A stretch of 64,000 nt of DNA from Agrypnus murinus (Eukaryota; Arthropoda; Insecta; Coleoptera; Elateridae), in NCBI GenBank assembly GCA_929113105.1, contig OV816026.1:132990249-133054248 (forward strand). The letters run 5' to 3'. The position numbers were made by a program, and so were the translations under genes. The notes under the pieces were generated by a model. That model was not told where the DNA came from. It searched no databases and saw only the letters and a list, made by a program, of their open reading frames with translations. Positions 12,540 through 24,120 of this stretch are shown piece by piece (positions within the stretch are counted from its first letter, which is position 1; every line of letters begins with the position of its first letter).

Positions 12540-12885
12540 AAGAGACTGGGTTATATTGGGTATTACAGAGTTGCCATATGTCGGGTGTCACTAAATGCAA
12601 TAATTAATAAGTAGTCACATTGACAAATATTATATAAAAATATACAGCTGTATATTAACGAGCGCCGCCTGGTGGAGACCCTCTAGAACTAATTTGTATA
12701 TAGCTATATAAAAGATGTAAATTTGGCACCCTATCAAAAGTTGTGTTTTTTTAAGTGTAGATGGGCCTGTATTATATACACTCTATTTCCAGCTAAAAAC
12801 AATCCGACACCCAATGCCGGGTGTCGGATTGCAAAATTGGGTGCCATTCTTACAATGCATATGCAATTTGGGTCTCACAAAGACA
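12540..12885. repeat. Second TGRCACCC/GGGTGTCA word cluster
   Basis: GGGTGTCAC, TTGGCACCC, CCGACACCC, CGGGTGTCGG and GGGTGCCA occur within 300 bases, directly left of a (TA)n tract. The vocabulary and neighbour match the cluster at 4731-4960. A short hairpin (CCGACACCCAATGCCGGGTGTCGG, in two arms around AATGC) lies at about 12808-12831. Confidence 0.45.

Positions 12886-12888
<3 letters not shown>

Positions 12889-12945
<57 letters not shown>
12889..12945. repeat. (TA)n microsatellite
   Basis: TA dinucleotide tract at the outer (right-hand in element sense) border of LTR-like unit A. Confidence 0.95.
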
Positions 12946-12970
12946 CGATGAATTGGCATAAACAGAATAA

Positions 12971-13130
12971 TTTTGATTTCTTTTGCCCCACGTTGGAACA
13001 AACCAAATTTATATGCTATGACTTCGCATAAGAAGAAATATTTTGATTTCTTTTGCCCCACGTTGGGACAAACCAAATTTATATGCGATGACTTCGCATA
13101 AGAAGAAATATTTTGATTTTCTTTTGCCCC
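12971..13130. repeat. 70-bp tandem repeat in unit A
   Basis: The segment starting TTTTGATTTCTTTTGCCCCA begins at 12971, 13041 and 13111, an exact 70-bp period with two full copies and a partial third. Each contains GCCCCACGTTGG or a variant. The complement, CCAACGTGGGGC, resembles the inner part of a Lys-tRNA primer-binding site. Confidence 0.85.
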
Positions 13131-13425
13131 ACCTCGGCTAGCAAATAAAAATATAAGCGTTGAATTCGGCTAATTAAAAATAAAATATTGTTTTTATATT
13201 CTTTTATATGCTTACAAATAACGAATAATTACTGTTAGATCGTAGAAAAATTGTTTTATAAATAAATTAATTAAAAAAAAAAACTGTGTACTTTGGAAAT
13301 GCGTTTCAACTTTCTTTATTTAAATTCTTCTATGAATCAAAATTACTTTTTAATAGTTTTAAATAATGCACTAGTTACATAACAATGTTACGTGAATTCT
13401 GACTAAATCAAGTTTACGTAATAGA

Positions 13426-13436
13426 GTTGGGCGCCA
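13426..13436 (-). promoter_or_regulatory. Lys-tRNA-type primer-binding site, unit A
   Basis: TGGCGCCCAAC on the minus strand, identical in units B, C and D. Retroelements prime minus-strand DNA synthesis from a tRNA at such a site just downstream of the 5' LTR. Confidence 0.5.
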
Positions 13437-14891
13437 ATTAAGTAACATAAAATAACAGAATTAAATTTTATAAAAATAACTCATCTCAGGGTGAATGTGG
13501 ATTCCTGTAGGTTTTAAAAATATACAAATTGAAATTGAAATCACTTTTTAAAATTGAAATCTTAATTAAGTTTAATGGCTAAATTGTTCAAATCACTTAA
13601 TTACACCTCACAAACGATAGTCTTTTCTTCATCAGATACCAAAGGAAATAACTTCCTACCTTTTTATAAAGCGATGCTTCTTCCTTTTTCTATAGATGTC
13701 CTCTTTCCAAAACCAATTGGCAGAGCAAGTCACTTATGTTGTCTCAGTGCCGATTTCCAATTCCGGTTGACTTCCTTCCTTTTGCATGGCTTTCCCACAT
13801 AACACCATCCACACTCTTGGTTTTGGTAATTCACTTTTGTTTTATTTTAATAACGGGTACTATATCACTTTTTCGAAGAACTTGTATTTGCTTTTTGTGT
13901 TTAATTAAATAAAACACCGATTGATGGTTTTAATCGAAGATTTATTATCTTGCTTACTTAGCAAGTAAATTAACTTTAAAAGGTTCTTTATAAACGTATA
14001 CACTTTTACAATTTATAACCTTTTTAATACTTTCGCTGTATTCCATTCACCAACCAACTTAACTATCTATTTACATTTGTACTATGTTATTTACATGACC
14101 TTACTCTTTCGCTTTATCTCAGGAACTGTCTTTACTCTTTCGTCGTTTAACAGTAAGTGTCTAATTACATTAATACTATATTTCTTACACGACTTTACTC
14201 CGTCGCTTTCTATTAGTAAGTCCAATTTACATTTTTTATTTATATTTCTTATATCGACTTTACTCTGTCGTTGTTTACCATCAAGTGTCTATTTACATTT
14301 TACTATTGTCTTTAACACGACTTTACTGCGTCGCTTTATATTACTGACTCCCCTAAAATTATAATTTTCTAAGCTTATATACTATTTCCTATTTACATAA
14401 TTATATTACACAATTTGACTTACGAACTAATACAAACTGTACACTCATATAATACATAATAGCAGATTAAATTCTTTATAAAAATGACACATCTATTACA
14501 GGTTATTAAACAATACTTTTACGCAATAATAACGAACTATATACAAAAACAAAACCTTAAAGAATCACATAACCCGTCGATATACTCATTTGAAATTATA
14601 CATAATTGAATTACATCACAACAATAACTTGCGCACAACTGGATGTTACGTATACTTAAGTAATCGGTGAGTAAGCTGTTTGATAATAAATAGAAACATG
14701 TATTATTTAACCTTATTAAAAAGTATACACATTGATTTCAAAATCAATGACACTCCATTAAATAACTTAAATTTATTTTTAACAGGAAAAGTTGATAAAA
14801 ATATTTCAAAAGTGTTAGTATTTAACAAGGATTTTAGAATTTTCCAAAATTTTCCAAAATTTCCAAAATTTTGACACTAAAATCCACAGCA

Positions 14892-16775
<1,884 letters not shown>

Positions 16776-16860
<85 letters not shown>
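16776..16860. repeat. (TA)n microsatellite
   Basis: About 42 TA units between LTR-like unit B and the tRNA-like palindrome. Confidence 0.95.
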
Positions 16861-16865
<5 letters not shown>

Positions 16866-16893
16866 AATGCAAATTCATATAGAAAAATTTATC

Positions 16894-16965
16894 GACTCTG
16901 CTGGGATTCGAACCCAGGACCCTCCACTGTCTAGGTGGTATCTCTACCAACTGAGCTACAGAGTA
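16894..16965 (-). pseudogene. tRNA-like sequence, palindrome copy 1
   Basis: A 72-nt near-cloverleaf. ACTCTG/CAGAGT forms most of the acceptor stem, GCTC...GAGA is a weak D-stem and CCAC/GTGG forms four anticodon-stem pairs. The loop CTAGACA places AGA at the anticodon position. CTGGG-TTCGAAT-CCCAG is a perfect T-arm. TTTTT follows within about 10 nt. An AGA anticodon would mean serine, but the long variable arm of tRNA-Ser is absent, so this is not an ordinary tRNA gene. Confidence 0.6.
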
Positions 16966-17247
16966 CGACTACCAGCATAGCGAGAAATCTTCCATATGAA
17001 TTAGATATTATAGCAGACATACAAAGTAACTAGATAATTTTTTTTTTTTTTTTTTGAACATTATTAATGAAGATCAGCAAGTCGCATGACAACAACATCA
17101 ATATTCAAAGTATCTAGATTATTTTGAATCATTCCGAAAGGAAATTAATTATATATAAATTTTAGATGATATTAATTTTTGTTAAGTTGAATAATGATTT
17201 TACATTAAATAATATTTTGAATGCAAATTCATATAGAAAAATTTATC

Positions 17248-17319
17248 GACTCTGCTGGGATTCGAACCCAGGACCCTCCACTGCCTAGGTGGTATCTCTA
17301 CCAACTGAGCTACAGAGTA
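17248..17319 (-). pseudogene. tRNA-like sequence, palindrome copy 2
   Basis: As copy 1, but the loop is CTAGGCA instead of CTAGACA, so the apparent anticodon is AGG. It is the only one of the four copies with this base, a useful marker for how the arms arose. Confidence 0.6.
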
Positions 17320-17855
17320 CGACTACCAGCATAGCGAGAAATCTTCCATATGAATTAGATATTATAGCAGACATACAAAGTAACTAGATAATTTTTTTTT
17401 TGAACATTATTAATGAAGATCAGCAAGTCGCATGACAACAACATCAATATTCAAAGTATCTAGATTATTTTGAATCATTCCGAAAGGAAATTAATTATAT
17501 ATAAATTTTAGATGATATTAATTTTTGTTAAGTTGAATAATGATTTTACATTAAATAATATTTTGAATGCAAATTCATATAGAAAAATTTATCGACTCTG
17601 CTGGGATTCAAAATATTATTTAATGTAAAATCATTATTCAACTTAACAAAAATTAATATCATCTAAAATTTATATATAATTAATTTCCTTTCGGAATGAT
17701 TCAAAATAATCTAGATACTTTGAATATTGATGTTGTTGTCATGCGACTTGCTGATCTTCATTAATAATGTTCAAAAAAAAAAATTATCTAGTTACTTTGT
17801 ATGTCTGCTATAATATCTAATTCATATGGAAGATTTCTCGCTATGCTGGTAGTCG

Positions 17856-17927
17856 TACTCTGTAGCTCAGTTGGTAGAGATACCACCTAGACAGTGGAGG
17901 GTCCTGGGTTCGAATCCCAGCAGAGTC
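17856..17927 (+). pseudogene. tRNA-like sequence, palindrome copy 3
   Basis: Plus-strand copy with loop CTAGACA, intact box A (TAGCTCAGTTGG) and box B (GGTTCGAATCC), and TTTTT a few bases downstream (about 17933). These are the minimal signals for a short RNA polymerase III transcript. Confidence 0.6.
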
Positions 17928-18200
17928 GATAAATTTTTCTATATGAATTTGCATTCAAAATATTATTTAATGTAAAATCATTATTCAACTTAACAAAAAT
18001 TAATATCATCTAAAATTTATATATAATTAATTTCCTTTCGGAATGATTCAAAATAATCTAGATACTTTGAATATTGATGTTGTTGTCATGCGACTTGCTG
18101 ATCTTCATTAATAATGTTCAAAAAAAAATTATCTAGTTACTTTGTATGTCTGCTATAATATCTAATTCATATGGAAGATTTCTCGCTATGCTGGTAGTCG

Positions 18201-18272
18201 TACTCTGTAGCTCAGTTGGTAGAGATACCACCTAGACAGTGGAGGGTCCTGGGTTCGAATCCCAGCAGAGTC
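18201..18272 (+). pseudogene. tRNA-like sequence, palindrome copy 4
   Basis: Identical in its 72 nt to copy 3 as far as I can read, also followed by TTTTT. Confidence 0.6.
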
Positions 18273-18359
18273 GATAAATTTTTCTATATGAATTTGCATT
18301 CAAAATATTATTTAATGTAAAATCATTATTCAACTTAACAAAAATTAATATCATCTAAA

Positions 18360-18362
<3 letters not shown>

Positions 18363-18429
<67 letters not shown>
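18363..18429. repeat. (TA)n microsatellite
   Basis: TA tract joining the palindrome to LTR-like unit C. Confidence 0.95.
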
Positions 18430-18431
<2 letters not shown>

Positions 18432-18975
18432 CTGTGGATTTTAGTGTCAAAATTTTGGAAATTTTGGAAAATTTTGGAAAATTCTAAAATCTTCGTTGAA
18501 TACTAACACTTTTGAAATATTTTTATCAACTTTTCCTGTTAAAAATAAATTTAAGTTATTTAATGGAGTGTCATTGATTTTGAAATCAATGTGTATACTT
18601 TTTAATAAGGTTAAATAATACATGTTTCTACTTATTATCAAACAGCTTACTCACCGATTACTTAAGTATACGTAACATCCAGTTGTGCGCAAGTTATTGT
18701 TGTGATGTAATTCAATTATGTATAATTTCAAATGAGTATATCGACGGGTTATGTGATTCTTTAAGGTTTTTGTTCGTGTAAATAGTTCATTGTTATTGCA
18801 AATGTTGTGTAATAATGTGTAATAGATGTGTCACTTTTATATAAGAATTTTAATCTGCTATTATGTATTATATGAGTGTACAGTTTGTATTAGTTCGTAA
18901 GGTGACGTCAGATTGTGTAATATAATTATGTAAATAGTCAATTGTATATAAGCTTAGAAAATCATAATTTTAAGG

Positions 18976-19164
18976 AGTTCCTGATAGAAAGCGACGCAGT
19001 AAAGTCGTGTTAAAGACAATAATAAAATGTAAATAGACAGTTCCTGATAGAAAGCGACGCAGTAAAGTCGTGTTAAAGACAATAATAAAATGTAAATAGA
19101 CGGTTCCTGATAGAAAGCGACGCAGTAAAGTCGTGTTAAAGACAATAATAAAATGTAAATTAGA
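18976..19164. repeat. 63-bp tandem repeat, three copies
   Basis: AGTTCCTGATAGAAAGCGAC begins at 18976 and 19039, and recurs with one changed base at 19102, an exact 63-bp period. A diverged fourth copy follows. Because 63 is a multiple of three, the antisense strand shows a meaningless 21-residue repeat. Confidence 0.95.
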
Positions 19165-19852
19165 CACTTCATGGTAAACAACGACGCAGTAAAGTCGTGT
19201 AAGAAATACAGTACAATGTAAATAGTTAAGTTAATTGAATACGGCAAAAGTATTAAAAAGGTTATAAATTGTAGAAGTGTATACGTTTATAAAGAACCTT
19301 TTAAAGTTAATTTACTTGCTAAGTAAGCAAGATAATAAATCTTCGATTAAAACCATCAATCGGTGTTTTATTTAATTAAACACAAAAAAAAGCAAACACA
19401 AGTTCTTCGAGAAAGGGATATATACCCGCAGTTAAAATAAAACAAAAGTGAGTTACCAAAACCAAGAGTGTGGATGGTGTTATGTGGGAAAGCCATGCAA
19501 AAGGAAGGAAGTCAACCGGAATTGGAAATCGGCACTGAGACAACATAAGTGACTTGCTCTGCCAATTGGTTTTGGAAAGAGGGCATCTATAGCAAAAGGA
19601 AGAAGCATCGCTATATAAAAAGGTAGGAAGTTATTTCCTTTGGTATCTGATGAAGAAAAGACTATCGTTTGTGAGGTGTAATTAAGTAATTTGAACAATT
19701 TAGCCATTAAACTTAATTAAGATTTCAATTTTAAAAAGTGTTTTCAATTTCAATTTGTATATTTTTAAAACCTACAGGAATCCACATTCACCCTGAGATG
19801 AGTCTTTATTAAATTTAATTCTGTTAATTTAAGTTATTTAACTGGCGCCCAA

Positions 19853-19863
19853 CTCTCTTACGT
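19853..19863 (+). promoter_or_regulatory. Lys-tRNA-type primer-binding site, unit C
   Basis: TGGCGCCCAAC in the same context as unit B. Confidence 0.5.
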
Positions 19864-20203
19864 AAACTTGAGTTAGTCAAGAACTAACGTAACATTAATT
19901 TTATATAACCATTGCATTATTAAATCTATTAAAAGGTATTTTTTTGAATCATATAAGAATTTATAAAAGAGGAAAGTTGAAACGCATTTCCAAAGTACAC
20001 AGTTTTTTTTTTTAAATTAATTTATTTATAAAACAATTTTTCTATGATCTAACAGTAATTATTCGTTATTTGTAAGCATGTAATAAGTGAATATAAAAAC
20101 AATATTTTATTTTTAATTAGCCGAATTCAACGCTTATATTTTTATTTGCTAGCCGAGGTGGGGCAAAAGAAATCAAAATTATTCTGTTTATGCCAATTCA
20201 TCG

Positions 20204-20204
<1 letters not shown>

Positions 20205-20251
<47 letters not shown>
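20205..20251. repeat. (TA)n microsatellite
   Basis: TA tract between unit C and a duplicated piece of LINE tail. Confidence 0.95.
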
Positions 20252-20255
<4 letters not shown>

Positions 20256-20404
20256 AGCACTAGAGGCCAATTTGGCCTATGGCTTTAATCTTCTTCCTCC
20301 ATGCATTCACATCTTCCAATTTTGGATGTCGGTTCCTTGCACATCTTCCTCTATCTGTTGCCACCATGTTTTCTTTGATCGGCCTTTCTTCCTTTTTCCC
20401 TCCG
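20252..20404 (-). repeat. Duplicated LINE 3' tail (153 bp)
   Basis: Matches 20712-20864 with about one difference (CCAATTTGGCC versus CCAATGTGGCC). It stops abruptly at CCTCCG, where the full copy continues GTTCCTGG. Confidence 0.9.
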
Positions 20405-20642
20405 AATTTATAAAAGAGGGAAGTTGAAAAGCATTTCCAAAGTTCAATTTATTATAAAGTAATTATCTACGATCAAACGGCAATTATTCACAGTTTCAAT
20501 ATATATAATAAAATTTTTAAAAATAATTTATTATTTTTAATTAACCAATATCACTGCATTTATATATGTCGCTCTCAACGCGGGGCATTTCTTAATGTGG
20601 GGCAAAGCAAAATACTATTTTTTTATAAATGAGATATTACAG

Positions 20643-20644
<2 letters not shown>
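20405..20644 (+). repeat. Duplicated 3' end of LTR-like unit B
   Basis: Nearly identical to 16536-16775, including the CTCTCAACGCGGGGCATTTC segment. It joins directly to the truncated LINE tail on its left and to (TA)n on its right. Confidence 0.9.

Positions 20645-20711
<67 letters not shown>
20645..20711. repeat. (TA)n microsatellite
   Basis: TA tract into which the 3' end of the LINE below abuts. Confidence 0.95.
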
Positions 20712-20714
<3 letters not shown>

Positions 20715-22446
20715 AGCACTAGAGGCCAATGTGGCCTATGGCTTTAATCTTCTTCCTCCATGCATTCACATCTTCCAATTTTGGATGTCGGTTCCTTGCA
20801 CATCTTCCTCTATCTGTTGCCACCATGTTTTCTTTGATCGGCCTTTCTTCCTTTTTCCCTCCGGTTCCTGGCTCAGAATTTTCCGTATTAGTCATCTTCT
20901 TCTTTCCTCATTATGTGGCCTAATCACCTTAATCTGCTTTGCTTTATTATTGTATTGACGTCCGGGTTCTGGTATAACTCCTGTAATTCTGTTTCGTTCT
21001 TCTGCGCCACCTTTGTTCTTCTTTCACTCCCCCAAAAATCCGCCGTAAAATTTTTCTTTCCTATATGATTAACTTGTTTTCTGCTTGTTGGTTGTTACCC
21101 AGGTTTCGCACGTATAAGTAAGGGTCGGCCTGATGATTGTTTTGTACAGATTTATTTTTATTGCTCTTGGGACACTTCTTTTTGTTAATATGTGATTTAA
21201 CGAGTCCGCACTTTTGGACGCACTTAATATTCTTTTATTTATTTCGTCTTCCTGATTTCCTTCACTATTGATCACTACTCCTAAATAGTTATTTACCTCA
21301 TTTGTTACTTTGAAGACTAGTTCTTGTTTTGTTGATTTTGTTTTTATTTTCAAACTTTGACTTCCCTCCTGTTCTTTATTCCCCATGATCATATAATGCG
21401 ATTTTTGGGTGTTTATCTTTACTCCTACTTTTTGCGCTTCATCCTCCAAGTCCTTTACCATATTTCTTAGCTGTTCTTTCGTTCTGCACAACAATACCAG
21501 ATCGTCCGCATATGCTAATATTTGGTATGGGCTGTTTTGGTATACTTTTGTTTGTCTCGATTTTTGCCTTTCTCATAATGTATTCTAGGATGATGTTAAA
21601 TAAATAAGGTGATAAGGGGGTCCCCCTGTTTTAAACCGATTTTGCTCTCAAACTGTGTTGACAGATGGCCTTTGAATCTCACCTTATTGATTGTTCTGCC
21701 CAGTGTCATCGCAACTAGTTCTGTTGTTTCCTTTTTGTACTGGAGCTCTTTCATTGCATCTATCACTTTTGTTCTTATCACTCTGTCGCAAGCCTGCTGA
21801 AAGTCGATGTACAGCGCATGAATTCGTATATTTTTATCCCTACATTTTTCATGTATCTGTCTGATTATAAATATTTGATCCACTGTTGTCTTCCCTTGTG
21901 TGAAGCCAGATTGATAGTGTCCTACTTGATTCGTTCTTGATTCTTTCGGTTATTGAGGAATGCTAGGATTTTATGTTGTGTTCAGCAAAGTGATTGGCCT
22001 GTAATTTTCTACTTGTTTTTTATTTCCTTTTTTAAATATTGGATAGATCACAGCCATTTCCCATTCTTTAGGCATTTCCTTTGCTACCCAGATGTGCTTT
22101 ATTAATTCGAAGATTCTTCTTCTTAATTCCTCATTTCCATATTTTATTAGTTCAATCACTATGTCATCTGCTCCGGGACTTTTGTTGTTCTTCCCCTGTT
22201 TTTGTACAATTTTTTCGAAGGCCTCCCACGTTGGTAATTCTTCTTCGGATTGTGTTTTCTGATCCTTTTCTATCCCCCCTATTTCTTTGTTTGTGAGAAT
22301 TTTTTCATAGTATTGTTTCATTATCTCCGTCATCTGTCTTTCAACCATGCACAGCTCTCCGTTTTCATTTCTTAATCCCATTATTTCCCCTTGGTATACT
22401 TTCCTTTGTTGTTTTACCTTTCTATAAAACATCCTTTTGTTCGTAT
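20712..22446 (-). pseudogene. 5'-truncated LINE reverse transcriptase
   Basis: Minus-strand non-LTR retrotransposon pol in three disrupted frames. At 21971-22446: an RT N-terminus with NNKSPGADDIVIELIKYG, PIFKKGNKKQVENYRPITLL and NTT. At 21596-21883: FIIRQIHEKCRDKNIRIHAL, YIDFQQACDRV (first catalytic Asp) and KIGLKQGDPL. At 21495-21530: LAYADDLVLL with the catalytic YADD, continuing as a thumb-like region to 21069. Frameshifts lie near 21900 and 21500-21590. The style recalls the RTE-related 'F52C9.6-like' proteins, but the clade is an inference. The endonuclease is absent. The 3' end lies at a (TA)n tract, so a TA-rich target is likely. Its terminal 153 bp is duplicated at 20252-20404. Confidence 0.85.
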
Positions 22447-22843
22447 TCTTTAATCGCAAGCAATGTAAAAAATATCGCCAAGGACAAAATGCCGCAAAAG
22501 AAAAACTTACACTATGTCCTAGGCAAATACGGTGACTGCGGTACGTCCAATGCGTTGCGTGCGATGCGTTAATCGCAAACGATGAAACCTGAAGAAAGTA
22601 ATTATGGTGTCCGAACACGTCGCGTCGTTTCTGCGATTCGCACGATTTTGCGTTGTCGCATCGCACGTTATGTTTTAAAAATCAAAATCTTTTGTTTCAA
22701 AATAAAAATAACCTGTTGTATTTACCTTTTTACTTATCTTAAGGTTAGAAAAAGCCTTTTCTTTGCTGTAATAGGTATTTGAAAATTAGTTGGGTAACAC
22801 TTTAGATTAGGTCGGTCACCCACAACCGCACATGCTATATACC

Positions 22844-23390
22844 ATTCGATGCGTCTCATCGAGCTGAACCATAGTGTCCGTAGTGAAATTTGAGGAGGAG
22901 TAGTAGTTTTCGAGATAATCACCAAAAACTGTTTCGGACGACCTAACCTAACCTATAATCTAAACTAGAACCTAACCTTTAGTCTATCCTATAACCTAAC
23001 CTACAACATAACCCATAACCTAGCCTATAATTTAACCTAACGTATAACCTAACCTACACCCTAACCTACAGCCGAACTTATAACCTAAACTGACCTAACT
23101 TAACCTTACTTAGGTTTAATTTAGGTTTGCGTTGTTCGTTAATTCATACGTATTTTGGTTGTTAGGTTAGGGTAGGTTAGGTTAGGTGAGGTGAGGTGAG
23201 GTTATATTAGGTTAGGTCGCATGCGCATCAAAACATGTATTTTCAGCTAGGGTGACGGAATTAAGATGGAAGTCTATGGCTCTCTTCCAAAAGAGTTTTT
23301 GGTGATTATCCCGAAAACTACTACTACACCCTCCCCTCCGCCAATTTCACTTATGGACACTATTGTTTAACTCGATGAGACGCATCTAAT
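22844..23390. mobile_element. Nested foldback element with CCTAA-rich core
   Basis: Terminal inverted repeats of about 90-100 bp: 22844-22932 matches the complement of 23290-23390 (ATTCGATGCGTCTCATCGAG, then GTAGTAGTTTTCGAGATAAT on the left against TTTTCGGGATAAT on the right). The core is a degenerate CCTAA/TTAGG array. No coding sequence. Confidence 0.8.
22937..23215. repeat. Degenerate CCTAA / TTAGG array
   Basis: ACCTAACCTAACCTATAATC-type sequence to about 23120, then the opposite strand sense (GGTTAGGTTAGG) to 23215. CCTAA is the canonical insect telomere pentamer. Here it is irregular, changes strand and lies inside a foldback element, so it is not a telomere. Confidence 0.75.
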
Positions 23391-23726
23391 GTTCATACAG
23401 ATGATGGAATTCTCCAAATTTCTCTGTCTTTGTAAATTCTATGTGTGGTTTTTCTCTTTGTTTAAATTGTCTTTAAAATTGTTAATTTTAGCGAACTATT
23501 AATTATTCAGCAATAACCCAGTACGTGTGGTTTCTGACAGAACCATGATTGAGAAATGTATATATATAAAATAATAATTGATTGATATTCAGTATGTGTT
23601 GTCGCATACGCACGATGTGCTATTTTTTTATTGTTGTATTTACATTTACCACAGTTACAATTGCCGCATCCGTTTTGCGGTGCATGCGATTCCCGCACCC
23701 TACATATCGTATTTACCTAGGACATA

Positions 23727-23852
23727 TCGTTAACCTCTAACCTATTGTCTAACCTTACTTCTAATCTAACCTCTAACCTAACTTCTAACCTAACTTCTAA
23801 CCAAACCTTCAGCCTTAGCTGTAGCCTAACCTCCAATCTAACCTCTAATCCC
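23727..23852. repeat. AACCTCTAACCT degenerate tandem repeat
   Basis: About ten imperfect 12-bp units (CTAACCTCTAAC and CTAACCTAACTT types) right beside the outer TIR element. Confidence 0.8.
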
Positions 23853-24002
23853 AGGATCTTCATATTCATTTTGGCGATTTAAAACAACGTATATCTGCGA
23901 TGTTCTGGCCGAATATCAGTTACAGACAGACACACAGTACTCTAATTCATAAGGTGGCTTTTTGTTAAAATTGTCTGTTATAATTGTATGAAATAGTATA
24001 TT

Positions 24003-24120
24003 GTGTTACAAATGCAGAAAAGTGCCAATTTCTCACGAGTGTGAAGATCTTGCGGCATGAGACGTAGTCGAATGCCGCAATCACACGAGTGAGAAATTGG
24101 TGTTTTTGCACGCGTTACAC
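24003..24120. mobile_element. Short palindromic MITE-like element
   Basis: 24003-24057 pairs imperfectly with 24071-24120: GTGTTACAAATGCAG, then CCAATTTCTCACGAGTGTGA and TTGCGGCAT, against the complement of the right half. No coding capacity. Similar in design to 62870-62985. Confidence 0.75.

Larger units (their letters stand above)
12946..14891 (-). mobile_element. LTR-like unit A (minus orientation)
   Basis: Reverse-complement copy of the units at 15062-16775 and 18430-20204. Read on the minus strand it runs from CTGTGGATTTTAGTGTC at 14890 through a TATA-like and poly(A)-signal-bearing region (AATAAATCTTCG near 13940) to TGGCGCCCAACT at 13426-13436. That 11-mer matches the complement of the 3' end of insect Lys-tRNA, the primer-binding site used by gypsy-type retroelements. 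It ends beside (TA)n. No gag or pol is present. The frame at 13575-13802, conserved in unit C, lies antisense to the proposed transcript. LTR boundaries could not be fixed. Confidence 0.5.
16861..18362. repeat. 1.5-kb palindrome of tRNA-like tandem units
   Basis: Left arm 16861-17609 and right arm 17606-18362 are near-perfect inverted copies. Each arm has two full ~345-354 bp units plus a partial one. Each full unit contains a 72-nt tRNA-like sequence, an A/T homopolymer run of variable length (up to 18) and a shared AT-rich tail. The centre joins a unit cut inside its T-arm (GGGATTC) to the end of an opposed unit (GCATTCAAAA). The overlapping ATTC at 17606-17609 is a 4-bp microhomology. (TA)n tracts flank both sides. 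Confidence 0.9.
18430..20204 (+). mobile_element. LTR-like unit C (plus orientation)
   Basis: Close relative of units A (inverted) and B. TGACGTCA and TGTATATAAGCTT (18905-18955) are candidate promoter elements. A 63-bp tandem repeat follows, then AATAAATCTTCG near 19335 and TGGCGCCCAAC at 19853-19863. The unit ends GCCGAGGTGGGGCAAAAG and GCCAATTCATCGC beside (TA)n, as unit A does. No gag or pol. Units A and C are closer to each other than to B in the last 200 bp. Confidence 0.5.
22513..23726. mobile_element. Possible TIR element with CpG-rich ends
   Basis: The left end TATGTCCTAGGCAAATACG and the right-end complement TATGTCCTAGGTAAATACG differ by one base in 19. Both ends are followed inward by GC-rich sequence with GCATGCG/CGCATCG words. 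No transposase was found and no target duplication is clear. A smaller inverted-repeat element sits inside it. Confidence 0.6.

Noticed and set aside
13575..13802. 75-codon frame conserved at 19480-19707
   Set aside because: Conservation follows from the repeat copies. Units B and D do not keep the frame, and it is antisense to the promoter and primer-site order.
16894..18272. Four functional tRNA genes
   Set aside because: A weak D-stem, an anticodon-stem mismatch and an anticodon that does not fit the body make them tRNA-like only.
18976..19164. Possible CRISPR array
   Set aside because: The three 63-bp copies are contiguous without spacers, in a eukaryotic retroelement-like unit.
18970..19247. 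Protein-like frames with a 21-residue repeat
   Set aside because: Produced by the 63-bp DNA tandem repeat in LTR-like unit C; antisense to the likely transcript.
21609..21800. Plus-strand frames opposite the LINE at 20.7-22.4 kb
   Set aside because: Shadows of the minus-strand reverse transcriptase.
22937..23215. Chromosome end or interstitial telomere
   Set aside because: The array is degenerate, switches strand and lies inside a foldback element.
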